From Pinisolibacter aquiterrae (GTDB taxonomy: Bacteria > Pseudomonadota > Alphaproteobacteria > Rhizobiales > Ancalomicrobiaceae), in NCBI RefSeq assembly GCF_019160155.1, contig NZ_JAFNIH010000044.1:62001-126000 (forward strand): a stretch of DNA of 64,000 nucleotides, in the 5' to 3' direction. The notes under the pieces are model-generated. The model worked only from the letters and a program-made list of their open reading frames with translations, ran no database searches and was not told the origin of the DNA. A program made the translations under genes and the position numbers. Shown one piece after another: positions 19,622 through 28,178 of the stretch (its first letter is position 1; each line of letters begins with the position of its first letter).

Positions 19622-20233
19622 ATGGCCACCACCCCCATCAAGAAGACGTCTCAGACCCGCAACGGTTTCAAGGCGGGCGAACACATCGTCTACCCGGCTC
19701 ATGGTGTCGGCCAGATCACCTCCATCGAGGAGCAGGAAATCGCCGGTTACAAGCTCGAACTCTTCGTCATCTCCTTCGAGAAGGACAAGATGACCCTGCG
19801 CGTTCCGATCACCAAGATCGCGACCGTGGGCATGCGCAAACTGTCGGAGACCGCGGTGGTGAAGAAGGCGCTGGAGACCGTCAAGGGACGGGCTCGCGTC
19901 AAGCGCACCATGTGGTCGCGCCGCGCCCAGGAATACGAGGCCAAGATCAACTCCGGCGATCTGGTGGCGATCGCCGAGGTGGTCCGCGATCTCTATCGCG
20001 CCGATACCCAGCCCGAGCAGTCCTATTCCGAGCGTCAGCTCTACGAGGCGGCGCTCGACCGGATGGCGCGTGAGGTGGCGGCGGTCGACCAGATCTCCGA
20101 GACCGAGGCGATCCGCCAGATCGAGACCAACCTCCAGAAGAACCCGCGTCGCGGTGCCAAGGCAGACGACGCCGACGCGGCCGTCGACGGCGCCGACTTC
20201 GGGGCCGACGACGAGCGCGAAGAGGCGGCGTGA
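19622..20233 (+). CDS. carD: CarD-family transcriptional regulator
   Basis: CarD binds the RNA polymerase beta subunit through an N-terminal RID (Tudor-like) domain and stabilises open promoter complexes, notably at rRNA promoters. The 203-residue product has the RID domain at about residues 15-75 (FKAGEHIVYPAHGVGQITSIEEQEI), then the helical DNA-binding part with TMWSRRAQEYEAKI. The C-terminus is Asp/Glu-rich. The start is ATG 19622 after AGGAG at 19608-19612; in-frame upstream sequence is not conserved. A strong terminator follows. Confidence 0.95.
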   Translation: MATTPIKKTSQTRNGFKAGEHIVYPAHGVGQITSIEEQEIAGYKLELFVISFEKDKMTLRVPITKIATVGMRKLSETAVVKKALETVKGRARVKRTMWSRRAQEYEAKINSGDLVAIAEVVRDLYRADTQPEQSYSERQLYEAALDRMAREVAAVDQISETEAIRQIETNLQKNPRRGAKADDADAAVDGADFGADDEREEAA

Positions 20234-20263
20234 TCGCCGCTTTCGAGCCGTTCGAGTATCGAT

Positions 20264-20299
20264 GACGAGGGGCCGAGCGATCGGCCCCTCGTCGCGTTT
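20264..20299 (+). terminator. terminator of carD
   Basis: A 13-bp perfect stem GACGAGGGGCCGA/TCGGCCCCTCGTC closes a GCGA loop, followed by GCGTTT. The T run is short, but the stem and its place 30 bases after the stop fit a terminator. Confidence 0.8.
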
Positions 20300-20323
20300 C
20301 GGGGCCGACCCGGAGCCTGATGT

Positions 20324-20416
20324 CGCCTCTTGGCGTCTTCGGCGGGCCTGGTCCCGCCTCTTGATGGCCCCGGCGGGTCATTGTTCCGCCTCTTCACGTC
20401 AATGAGAGGCATTCGC
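20324..20416 (+). repeat. degenerate 31-32-base tandem repeat before rpoH
   Basis: CGCCTCTTG begins at 20324 and 20355, and CGCCTCTTC at 20387, so the spacing is 31 and 32 bases. The first two units share a second block, CGGCGGG, about 15 bases on; the third keeps only the first block. The array fills the space between the carD terminator and the rpoH promoter region. Function unknown; it could bind a protein or form alternative hairpins (GGCGGG/CCCGCC at 20341-20358). Confidence 0.55.
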
Positions 20417-20566
20417 GAGAATATGGACGGGGTCGACCGCATCCGGTAATCTTCGTAGAGCACGGTTCGAGGGAACCGATCGCGAGAGCCGTCGGGATCG
20501 ACCGGGACGGCCGGCCGGCCCGAGGGCCCCGATCGGGTCCGTTCTTCCGTGGGGAAGGAGACCAGC

Positions 20567-21433
20567 ATGGCCGAACACGCGAGCGATCGCCGTCGTCTGG
20601 TGCGGGCCGCGATGAACGCGCCCTATCTCGAGCGCGAGGAAGAGCACGATCTGGCGGTGCGCTGGCGCGAGCAGGGCGACGAGGCGGCGTTGCATCGTCT
20701 GACCGCCGCGCACATGCGGCTGGTGATCGCGATGGCCGCCAAATTCCGCCGTTACGGCCTGTCCAACGCCGATCTGATCCAGGAGGGTCACATCGGGCTT
20801 CTGGAGGCGGCCTCGCGGTTCGAGCCCGAACGCGAGGTGCGATTCTCGACCTATGCGGCGTGGTGGATCCGCGCGGCGATCCAGGACTACGTGCTGCGCA
20901 ACTGGTCGATCGTGCGCGGCGGCACCTCCTCTACGCAGAAGGCGCTGTTCTTCAATCTGCGCCGCATCCGCGCCCGTCTCGCCCAGCAGATGGGCAACAT
21001 CGGCGAGGCGGCGATCGACCGCGAGGTGGCGGCGACGCTCGGCGTCTCGGTCGGCGACGTCGCGGCGATGGGCGCGCGGCTCTCCGGACCCGACGCCTCG
21101 CTCAACGCGCCACTCTACGATCGCGACGAGGCGAGCGGCGAGCGCCAGGACGCGCTGGTCGCCGATCAGATCGACGTCGACGAGGCGGTCGGGGCGACGA
21201 TCGACGGCGAGCGGCGTCTGCGCTGGCTCGACGAGGCGCTGACCGTTCTCGACGAGCGCGAGTTGAAGATCGTGCGCGAGCGGCGTCTGGCCGGCGACGG
21301 CGAGACGCTGGAGACGATCGGCCGCAGGCTCGGCATCTCCAAGGAACGGGTGCGTCAGATCGAGGCGCGGGCGCTCGAGAAGCTGCGCTCGGCGCTGCTC
21401 GCGCGTCAGCCGGACCGCGCCGCCTTCGTGTGA
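20567..21433 (+). CDS. rpoH: RNA polymerase heat-shock sigma factor RpoH
   Basis: Group 3 sigma-70 factor directing heat-shock and related genes. The 288-residue product has region 2 (NADLIQEGHIGLLEAASRF, residues 68-86, then FSTYAAWWIRAAIQDYVLRNW), the RpoH box QKALFFNLR (124-132) that separates it from other sigma factors, and region 4.2 (ISKERVRQIEARALEKLR). The start is ATG 20567 with GGGGAAGGAG ending 6 bases before it. Alphaproteobacteria often have two or more rpoH genes, so this may be one of several (I think the RpoH2 type). Convergent with the M48 protease gene. Confidence 0.92.
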   Translation: MAEHASDRRRLVRAAMNAPYLEREEEHDLAVRWREQGDEAALHRLTAAHMRLVIAMAAKFRRYGLSNADLIQEGHIGLLEAASRFEPEREVRFSTYAAWWIRAAIQDYVLRNWSIVRGGTSSTQKALFFNLRRIRARLAQQMGNIGEAAIDREVAATLGVSVGDVAAMGARLSGPDASLNAPLYDRDEASGERQDALVADQIDVDEAVGATIDGERRLRWLDEALTVLDERELKIVRERRLAGDGETLETIGRRLGISKERVRQIEARALEKLRSALLARQPDRAAFV

Positions 21434-21465
21434 CGGCGGTTCGGCGACGCGCGCCCCTGCCGGCA

Positions 21466-22974
21466 TCAGGAATCGGAGACGATCTTGACGAGGCGGCCGA
21501 CCTCGGGCGCATCGGCGGGTCCGAGCCCGTTGAGGATGCGGAACAGCTCGACGCGGCGCTCGCTGCCCGACATCTGCTCGGCGAGACGGTCGACGGTGTC
21601 GCCCGGCTTGACCCGCAAGATGCGCAGATGCAGCGGCCGGAGACGGGCCGATTCCTCGGGCGTCAGCCGGCGGAAGCTCGCCATGGTCTCGTCGAGCGCG
21701 GCCTCGAGCGTCGCCTGTCCCTCCTGGGCGGCGAAGATGAAGCGGAACACCGTCCGGCCCTTGCGCAGAAGGCCGATCTGGAAGATCCAGCCGTCGGCGC
21801 GGGCGGTGGCGGTGGCGACGGGGAAGTCGCCGATGGTGCGCTCGCGCACCGAGGTGGCGTCGAGCCCGTTGACCCAGCCGGTGCCGAGATAGTCGAGCAG
21901 CGAGGTCTCCGGCGGCAGCGACACGCCGTCGAAGCGCATGGCGGTGCCGGTCGCGTCGGTGCCGAGCACGGCCTTGGTGGTGTTCTCGAGGACATAGCCG
22001 GAGGGCACCGAGAACTGGATGCCCAGGCCCTTGTGCAGGAACGACCGGCCCCGCACGAAGCCTTCGGACGGGTCGTCGCCGAAGACCATGCCGTCGAGGC
22101 CGAGCAGATACTGGTCCTTCTCCTGCTCGCCGATGCCGGGGGCGCCGATCTCGCGCGCCGCCCGGACGGCGAAGGAGATGCGCTCCGGCGTCGAGGGATG
22201 GCTCGACAGGAAATCGGGGTTGCGCGAGGTGCCGCCGCCGCCGCGCTGAGAGCGGAAATCGGCGAAGCGGGCCATCGACGACAGGAAGCGCGAGGAGGCG
22301 AAGGGATCGAAGCCGGCGCGCGCCAGGGTGCGGATGCCGATGGCGTCGGCCTCGAGCTCCTGGACCTGGCTGAAGCGGGCGAGCGAAAGCTGGGTCGAGG
22401 CGAGGGCGAGGCGCTGGGCGTCCTGATCCTGCATGACGTTGGCGACGACGCGATTGACCTCGGAGGCCGCCTCGGCGCGACGGGCGCGGGCGGCGGCGTG
22501 ACGGGTCGTCACATGGGCCATCTCGTGGGCGATGACGGCGGCCATCTCGGAGGTGTCGTCGGCCAGCGCGATCAGGCCGCGGGTGACGTAGAGATTGCCG
22601 CTCGGCAGCGCGAAGGCGTTGATCGCCGGCGAATTGAGGATGGTGATGCGGTAGCTCTGCGAGGGATCGTCGGAGGCGGCGACGAGGCGGCCGACGGCGC
22701 GGGCCACCGCCTGGGCGGCGGCGGGATCGTCGTAGAGGCCGCCGTAGGAGGCGACGATGCGCTCGTGCTCCGGATCCGACTTGGCGGTGTTCAGGCCGGC
22801 GGTGAGCGCAGGCTGGGTGCCCGAGGAGATCATCTGGTCGCGCATGCCGACGGAGCCGCAGCCGCTCAGCGCGGCGAGCAGGCTCGCCACGGCGACGGCG
22901 CGCGCCCACGGCAGGTGCCGCGGTCTCCGAGAACGTTCCCCGATCTCGACAGCGTCCAGAACCAAACCCTTCAC
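21466..22974 (-). CDS. M48-family metalloprotease lipoprotein with LysM-like C-terminus
   Basis: Probably a periplasmic zinc protease of the BepA/YcaL type that clears misfolded envelope proteins. The 502-residue product has a lipobox LSGC (Cys39), the zinc motif HEMAH (150-154) and a downstream ELEAD (Glu208 as likely third ligand). The C-terminal part RILRVKPGDTVDRLAEQM resembles a degenerate LysM domain. The start overlaps the stop of the upstream SNase-like gene by 4 bases (ATGA), indicating coupling. The N-terminal 20 residues before the hydrophobic stretch are long for a lipoprotein, so the true start may be further in. Confidence 0.85.
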   Translation of the reverse strand: MKGLVLDAVEIGERSRRPRHLPWARAVAVASLLAALSGCGSVGMRDQMISSGTQPALTAGLNTAKSDPEHERIVASYGGLYDDPAAAQAVARAVGRLVAASDDPSQSYRITILNSPAINAFALPSGNLYVTRGLIALADDTSEMAAVIAHEMAHVTTRHAAARARRAEAASEVNRVVANVMQDQDAQRLALASTQLSLARFSQVQELEADAIGIRTLARAGFDPFASSRFLSSMARFADFRSQRGGGGTSRNPDFLSSHPSTPERISFAVRAAREIGAPGIGEQEKDQYLLGLDGMVFGDDPSEGFVRGRSFLHKGLGIQFSVPSGYVLENTTKAVLGTDATGTAMRFDGVSLPPETSLLDYLGTGWVNGLDATSVRERTIGDFPVATATARADGWIFQIGLLRKGRTVFRFIFAAQEGQATLEAALDETMASFRRLTPEESARLRPLHLRILRVKPGDTVDRLAEQMSGSERRVELFRILNGLGPADAPEVGRLVKIVSDS

Positions 22975-23798
22975 CTCTTCGTCGGCTCCAAGGCCGCCGG
23001 ATCGTCGATCGCCATGCGTGGCGCGTCGCCCCTGCGGAGCACGACGCCACGGACGACGACACGGCGACCGCGCAGCCGGTCGAGGGCGATTCCCGCCCGT
23101 TCGAACCGGCTCCGGTCGTTATCGTTCATGACCACGGCGAAGTCACGCGTGATGTCGCCGCCGAAGTTCAGCCATGTCCGTCCGTGCGATCGACCGATCG
23201 ACGCGACGTCACCCACCGCCACGGCGACATCGCCGACGACGGTGAGCAGGGTGCGGTCGGCGGGCCTGAGGCGTGAGGCCTCTTCGTCCCACAGACCACG
23301 TCTCGCCGCGCGCGCGGCCGCCTCGCGATCGAGGAGGGCGCGCGTGCAGACCGCGTCGTCGGGGGTGGGGTCGACCCGGAGATGACCCTCGGCGACGAGA
23401 TCACCCTCCAACCATTGACCGGACTCGGTGTCGACAAGATGGCCGCGCCGCCGTCCCCAGCGATCCTCGCCGAGATCGAGCAGGGAGAGCTCGCGTCCCT
23501 CGGCGCGCTCGGCGAGGGCGCGCCGCGAGGTCTCCGCCCGGAGGGCGACGGCCCGGGCGGCGCGCGGGTCGGTGCGGGCGGCGAGGGATCGCGGCACCTC
23601 GACCCCGGAGAGGCGGAGACGGCGGCCGTCGACGAGGCGCACTTCCTCGCCGCTGGTGACGCTCTCGACCCAGACGCTCTCGCGCGGACCGTCGAGGCAG
23701 AGGGTCTCGTCGGCGCGCGCGGGCAGGGCGAGGACGAGCGCGGCGATCGGCAGCGAGAGACGGGTAAGAGCGCGGGGGGACAGCTTCGATCCGACCAT
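22971..23798 (-). CDS. secreted SNase-like (thermonuclease-fold) protein
   Basis: The 275-residue product starts with a signal peptide of about 29 residues ending ALPARADE. The mature part has SNase-like segments VRLVDGRRLRLSGVEVPR, ARTDPRAARAVALRAETSRRAL and a C-terminal OB-like region with VAVGDVASIGRSHGRTWLNFGGD. The classical nuclease residues are not all evident, so nuclease activity is uncertain. It is the first gene of a two-gene unit with the M48 lipoprotein. Confidence 0.75.
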   Translation of the reverse strand: MVGSKLSPRALTRLSLPIAALVLALPARADETLCLDGPRESVWVESVTSGEEVRLVDGRRLRLSGVEVPRSLAARTDPRAARAVALRAETSRRALAERAEGRELSLLDLGEDRWGRRRGHLVDTESGQWLEGDLVAEGHLRVDPTPDDAVCTRALLDREAAARAARRGLWDEEASRLRPADRTLLTVVGDVAVAVGDVASIGRSHGRTWLNFGGDITRDFAVVMNDNDRSRFERAGIALDRLRGRRVVVRGVVLRRGDAPRMAIDDPAALEPTKR

Positions 23799-23910
23799 TT
23801 CGCCCTCGACCTTCCCTGCTGCATCGGCGTTCGAAACATGCTATGCGACGCCCCGCGTCGATCCTCGCGCCGTCGTCACGCGCGCGGTCGACCCGGCGTC
23901 CGCGTCGCAT

Positions 23911-23987
<77 letters not shown>

Positions 23988-24103
23988 TGCGGGCGGATTC
24001 TCCTGCCGCCATATGCGCCGCGTCCTCCGATGTCTCGTGATGGAACTCGCAACGCGGTGTGACGTTTAGGAGACTCAGGGGGACCGACTTGGTGTCGGAT
24101 CCA

Positions 24104-24134
24104 CATTCCGATCTTATCGGAATGTTTATTTTTT
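24104..24134 (+). terminator. terminator-like hairpin between tRNA-Arg and the porin gene
   Basis: CATTCCGAT/ATCGGAATG form a perfect 9-bp stem with a CTT loop, followed at once by TTTATTTTTT. Another weaker hairpin, CCGAC/GTCGG, lies just ahead (24081-24102). It may end the tRNA-Arg transcript, or act as an attenuator in the leader of the porin gene, whose start is only about 50 bases further. Confidence 0.7.
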
Positions 24135-24185
24135 GGTTCTTATGTCATGTCAGATCAGCTCGATCTTCGAAACGGGGTACCATCG

Positions 24186-24875
24186 ATGAAATTCTCCATT
24201 GTCCTCGCCACCCTCGTCGGAGCCACTGCGATCGTGTCGTCGGCCAATGCCGCGGACATGGCCCGCAAGGTTCCCTACGCCGCTCCGGTCGTCGAGACCC
24301 GTGCCTACGACTGGTCGGGTTTCTACGCCGGCGCCATCCTCCAGTACGGCTTCGGTGACGACCGTGTCGGCATGGGCGGCGGCGTCTCCGCCGGCACGCT
24401 CCATCCCAAGGGCTTCGGTGGCGGTCTGACCGCCGGCTACAACTATCAGGCCGGCAACTTCGTCGCCGGTCTCGAGGCGGACGTCGCCCTGTCGGCGATG
24501 CGCGACAGCATCGACAGCGCCGTCTTCGGCGGCACCCGCGCCGAGACCAAGATGCCCTGGCTCGTCACCGTGCGTCCGCGCGTCGGCTATGCCTTCGACC
24601 GCGCCCTGATCTTCGCGACGGCCGGTCTCGCGGTCGGCGGTCTCGACACCGACATCACCGCGAACGCCCCCGCCGGCGTGCTGCACAAGTCGACCACCCG
24701 CGCCGGTCTGGCGGCAGGCGCCGGCGTCGAATACGCCGTCACCGACAAGATCTCGCTCAAGGCCGAGTACATGTACGTCAACCTGAAGTCGGATCGCTAC
24801 GACTTCGGCCCGTACACCACCAAGGTCATCGGCGAGAGCCACAACGGCCGCGTCGGCCTCAACTACCGCTTCTGA
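24186..24875 (+). CDS. Omp25/RopB-like outer membrane beta-barrel protein
   Basis: Eight-stranded small porin-like protein of the Omp25/Omp31 family, abundant in outer membranes of Brucella and Rhizobium relatives. The 229-residue product has a signal peptide cut after about residue 22 (SSANA/ADM), the family's YDWSGFYAGA opening, a GGGLTAGYNYQAGNFVAGLEAD block, and the terminal Phe of a barrel substrate (VGLNYRF). The start is ATG 24186 because the signal peptide begins there. Alone, with a terminator after it and a terminator-like hairpin before it. Confidence 0.92.
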   Translation: MKFSIVLATLVGATAIVSSANAADMARKVPYAAPVVETRAYDWSGFYAGAILQYGFGDDRVGMGGGVSAGTLHPKGFGGGLTAGYNYQAGNFVAGLEADVALSAMRDSIDSAVFGGTRAETKMPWLVTVRPRVGYAFDRALIFATAGLAVGGLDTDITANAPAGVLHKSTTRAGLAAGAGVEYAVTDKISLKAEYMYVNLKSDRYDFGPYTTKVIGESHNGRVGLNYRF

Positions 24876-24922
24876 GGTTTCGGAGCGCGCTCGTCGTGCT
24901 CCGCTCCTCGCGTGATCTTCCG

Positions 24923-24964
24923 CCGCCGGCGTTCGGGAAACCGAGCGCCGGCGGTTTCGTTTCG
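24923..24964 (+). terminator. terminator of the porin gene
   Basis: CCGCCGGCG (24923-24931) pairs with CGCCGGCGG (24946-24954), and TTCGG/CCGAG extends the stem to 14 bp around a GAAA tetraloop. TTTCGTTTCG follows. Confidence 0.88.
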
Positions 24965-25124
24965 TCTCCCCTCGGCGCGGGCGGCGGTCATGCCCCGCCA
25001 CCGCCGCGAACTTCCCCGTGAGGGTCTTTCCGTATTGGTGAGAAGGATTGCGTCTGCGGCCGGGCAATGCCAGTCTGGCCGGACGAACGCCGCCGCCGAG
25101 CGGATAGACGAGGGGGAGGAATTC

Positions 25125-26048
25125 ATGCCGTTGCCGACCGCATTCGAGGGACGCCTGAAGCTGCCGGCGATCGTCTCGCCGATGTTCCTGGTCTCCGGGC
25201 CCGATCTCGTCGTCGCCTGCTGCCGGGCCGGGCTGGTCGGCACCTTCCCCGCGCTGAACCAGCGTTCGAGCGAGGGCTACGAGGCGTGGCTCGACACGAT
25301 CGAAGGCGCGCTTCGGCCGTCGGATGCGCCCTACGGGGTCAATCTGATCGTGCACGGCTCCAACAAGCGTCTCACCGCCGATCTCGAGACCACCGTGCGG
25401 CGCAAGGTGCCCTTGGTGATCACCTCGCTCGGGGCGGTCAAGGAGGTGGTCGACGCGGTCCATTCCTACGGCGGGCTGGTGTTCCACGACGTGATCAACC
25501 GGCGTCACGCGGAGAAGGCGGCGGAGGCCGGGGTCGACGGCATCATCGCGGTCTGCGCCGGGGCGGGCGGCCACGGTGGGCTCCTCAGCCCGTTCGCGCT
25601 GGTGCCGGAGATCCGCTCGTTCTTCGGCGGCACGATCGTGCTCGCCGGGGCGATTTCGACCGGGGCTCAGATCGCGGCGGCGCGGCTGATCGGCGCCGAT
25701 CTCGCCTATATGGGCACCCGCTTCATCGCCACGACCGAGAGCATGGCGAAGGACGCCTTCAAGGAGATGATCGTCGCCTCCAGCGCCTCCGACATCCTCT
25801 ACACCTCGGCGATCAGCGGGGTGAACGCCAACTTCCTGGCGCCCTCGATCATCGCCGCCGGGCTCGATCCGAAGAACCTGCCGGCCCACACCAAGCTCGA
25901 CATGGACGGCGAGGCCAAGGTCTGGAAGGACATCTGGTCGGCCGGCCAGGGGGTGGGCTCGATCGCCGACGTGCCGAGCGCGGGCGAGCTCTGCGCCCGG
26001 CTCGGCGAGGAGTTCGCGGCGGCGAAGGCGGCGGCCGCCGCGTTCTGA
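25125..26048 (+). CDS. nitronate monooxygenase-like FMN oxidoreductase
   Basis: TIM-barrel flavin enzyme of the nitronate monooxygenase/2-nitropropane dioxygenase family, which oxidises nitronates; many relatives have unknown substrates. The 307-residue product begins LKLPAIVSPMFLVSGPDLVVACCRAG and has VCAGAGGHGGLLSPFALVPEIR and VLAGAISTGAQIAAARLIGADLAYMGTRFIAT, the FMN phosphate-binding region. It starts at ATG 25125 after a strong GGGGGAGGA. The substrate cannot be told from sequence. Confidence 0.88.
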   Translation: MPLPTAFEGRLKLPAIVSPMFLVSGPDLVVACCRAGLVGTFPALNQRSSEGYEAWLDTIEGALRPSDAPYGVNLIVHGSNKRLTADLETTVRRKVPLVITSLGAVKEVVDAVHSYGGLVFHDVINRRHAEKAAEAGVDGIIAVCAGAGGHGGLLSPFALVPEIRSFFGGTIVLAGAISTGAQIAAARLIGADLAYMGTRFIATTESMAKDAFKEMIVASSASDILYTSAISGVNANFLAPSIIAAGLDPKNLPAHTKLDMDGEAKVWKDIWSAGQGVGSIADVPSAGELCARLGEEFAAAKAAAAAF

Positions 26049-26075
26049 GCCTTCGCCGGGGAGGGGGAGACAGGC

Positions 26076-26113
26076 GTCTCCGTTTGGCCCAAGATGGGCC
26101 GAACGACGGAGAC
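26076..26113 (+). promoter_or_regulatory. hairpin covering the ribosome binding site of the VOC gene
   Basis: GTCTCCG (26076-26082) pairs with CGGAGAC (26107-26113), and TTTGGCCCA/TGGGCCGAA form an inner 9-bp stem around AGA. The ribosome site GGAGAC of the next gene lies in the outer 3' arm, 8 bases before its ATG. The fold would hide it, or could act as a terminator-like end of the upstream gene. Confidence 0.55.
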
Positions 26114-26121
26114 CCTCCCCG

Positions 26122-26535
26122 ATGAAGTCGCTGTTTCATCTCGCCTATCACGTCACCGACCTCGACGCCGCCCGGGCCTTCTACGGCGGCGTGCTCGGTT
26201 GCGCCGAGGGGCGCTCGACCGAGACCTGGGTCGATTTCGACTTCTTCGGCCACCAGATCTCGCTGCATCTCGGCGCGCCCTTCCCGGTCACCCGGACCGG
26301 GCGAGTCGGCGACCACATGGTGATGATGCCGCATCTCGGCGTGGTGCTCGGGCTCGACGACTGGATCGCGCTCGCCGCGCGGCTCGAGGCGGCGGGCGTC
26401 GCCTTCGACATTCCGCCGGTGGTGCGCTTTCCCGGCGAGCCGGGCGAGCAGCGGACGATGTTCTTCTTCGATCCCAGCGGCAATCCGATCGAGGTCAAGG
26501 GGTTCAAGGACTTCGACGGCGTCTTCGCCACCTGA
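26122..26535 (+). CDS. VOC-family (glyoxalase/dioxygenase fold) protein
   Basis: The 137-residue product matches the vicinal oxygen chelate fold: FHLAYHVTDLDAARAFYGGVLGCAEGR at the start, FFGHQISLHLG, and the C-terminal FFFDPSGNPIEVKGF with the usual metal-ligand Glu. His8 or His10 in HLAYHV, His at SLHLG and Glu near residue 128 are candidate ligands. The specific activity is unknown. It follows the nitronate monooxygenase-like gene by 73 bases that fold into a hairpin over its ribosome site. Confidence 0.88.
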   Translation: MKSLFHLAYHVTDLDAARAFYGGVLGCAEGRSTETWVDFDFFGHQISLHLGAPFPVTRTGRVGDHMVMMPHLGVVLGLDDWIALAARLEAAGVAFDIPPVVRFPGEPGEQRTMFFFDPSGNPIEVKGFKDFDGVFAT

Positions 26536-26591
26536 CCGGCGCGGCTCGCGGCGCCGGCGAGACGGGGTGCGACGAGAAACTTCGACTTTCG

Positions 26592-26605
26592 TTGATCGGC
26601 ATCAA
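26592..26605. promoter_or_regulatory. FNR/FixK-type box upstream of ubiD-ubiX-nnrS
   Basis: TTGATCGGCATCAA is a perfect match to TTGAT-N4-ATCAA, the site bound by FNR, FixK and NnrR-type regulators. Its centre is about 68 bases before the ubiD start, so a start point near 26640 would place it at -41.5, the activating position. It lies in non-coding sequence. Confidence 0.75.
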
Positions 26606-26666
26606 TCCATCGCCGCGCCGTTCCGGGCACATGTGCAGGGGTCCTTTCCCGTAGAAGGCCAGCAGC

Positions 26667-28178
26667 GTGCCGCATCGCGACCACCCGTTCTTTCCCGACC
26701 TCTCGTCCTTCCTCGGCTTCCTCGAGGCGCGCGGCGATCTCGCGCGCATCGCCGAGCCGGTCTCCACCGTGCTCGACATGACCGAGGTCCATCGCCGCGT
26801 GTTGCGCGACGACGGTCCGGCGCTCCTCTTCGAGAAGCCGATCCTGCCGGACGGGTCGATGTCCGAGGTGCCGTGTCTGGTCAATCTGTTCGGCTCGGTG
26901 CGCCGGGTCGCGCGCGGCTTCGGCATCGAGCCGGACGGGCTCGGGCGGCTCGGCGACGAACTGGCGGCGCTGCGCGATCCGGCCCCGCCGGAGGGGTTCA
27001 AGGACGCGATCGCCCGGCTGCCGCTGATCGTCGCCGCCCTGAAGACGCGGCCGCGCCGGGTCCGTTCGGCGCCGGTGCAGGAACGGGTTCTCCTCGGCGA
27101 GGAGGTCGATCTCTCGCGCCTGCCGATCCAGACGTGCTGGCCGGGCGAACCGGCGCCGCTGGTCACCTGGGGCCTCGTCGTGACCGGCCCGCCCGATGAT
27201 CGCTCGACGGCGCACGCCAACGTCGGCGTCTATCGGATGCAGGTCGCCGGGCGCAATCGGCTGATCGCCCGCTGGCTCGCCCATCGCGGCGGCGCCGCGC
27301 ATCACCGCGCCTGGGCGAAACAGGGGCGCGACATGCCGATCGCGGTGGTGATCGGGGCCGATCCCGCGACGATCCTGTCGGCGGTGCTGCCGCTGCCGGA
27401 GACGCTGTCGGAACTGCATTTCTCCGGCCTCTTGCGCGGCGAGCGGGCGCGGCTGGTCGATTGCCGGACGGTGCCGCTCCGGGTGCCGGCGGAGGCCGAA
27501 TTCGTGCTCGAGGGCTTCGTCTCGGCGACCGAGACCCTGCCGGAGGGGCCCTACGGCGATCACACCGGCTATTACAACGCCGTCGAGCCGTTCCCGGTCA
27601 TGACCGTGACGGCGATCACCTCGCGGCGCGCGCCGATCTGGCTCTCGACCTATACGGGACGCCCGCCGGACGAGCCGTCGCGGATCGGCGAGGCGTTCAA
27701 TCGGCTGTTCCTGCCGCTTCTGAAGAAGCAGTTTCCGGAGGTGGTCGATTTCTGGCTGCCGCCGGAGGCCTGTTCCTACCGGGTCGCGGTGGTTTCGATC
27801 GACAAGAGCTATCCCGGTCAGGCGCGGCGCGTGATGATGGGGCTGTGGTCGATGCTGCCGCAGTTCGCCTATACCAAATTCGTGATCGTGGTCGATCGCG
27901 ACATCGACGTGCGCGACTGGACCGACGTGATCTGGGCGATCTCGACGCGCTCCGACAGTTCGCGCGACACGATGTTGGTCGACAACACGCCGATCGACTA
28001 TCTCGACTTCGCCTCGCCCAAGACCGGCCTCGGCGGCAAGATGGGGCTCGACGCGACCACCAAGATCGGCAGCGAGACCGACCGCGAATGGGGCCGGGTG
28101 CTGGCGCCCGACGCGGAGGTGGTCGCGCGGGTCGACGCGCTGTGGTCGCGTCTCGGCTTGGGAGGAGAGAGCCGATGA
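26667..28178 (+). CDS. ubiD: UbiD-family prenylated-FMN decarboxylase
   Basis: UbiD removes the carboxyl group from 4-hydroxy-3-polyprenylbenzoate in ubiquinone synthesis, using the prenylated FMN made by UbiX; other UbiD members act on aromatic acids. The 503-residue product has the family start FPDLSSFLGFLEARGDLARI, TGPPDDRSTAHANVGVYRMQV, AEFVLEGFVSATETLPEGPYGDHTGYY (with the conserved Glu) and DFASPKTGLGGKMGLDATTKIG. The start is GTG 26667. It overlaps ubiX by 4 bases. The FNR-type box upstream suggests low-oxygen or NO control. Confidence 0.93.
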   Translation: MPHRDHPFFPDLSSFLGFLEARGDLARIAEPVSTVLDMTEVHRRVLRDDGPALLFEKPILPDGSMSEVPCLVNLFGSVRRVARGFGIEPDGLGRLGDELAALRDPAPPEGFKDAIARLPLIVAALKTRPRRVRSAPVQERVLLGEEVDLSRLPIQTCWPGEPAPLVTWGLVVTGPPDDRSTAHANVGVYRMQVAGRNRLIARWLAHRGGAAHHRAWAKQGRDMPIAVVIGADPATILSAVLPLPETLSELHFSGLLRGERARLVDCRTVPLRVPAEAEFVLEGFVSATETLPEGPYGDHTGYYNAVEPFPVMTVTAITSRRAPIWLSTYTGRPPDEPSRIGEAFNRLFLPLLKKQFPEVVDFWLPPEACSYRVAVVSIDKSYPGQARRVMMGLWSMLPQFAYTKFVIVVDRDIDVRDWTDVIWAISTRSDSSRDTMLVDNTPIDYLDFASPKTGLGGKMGLDATTKIGSETDREWGRVLAPDAEVVARVDALWSRLGLGGESR

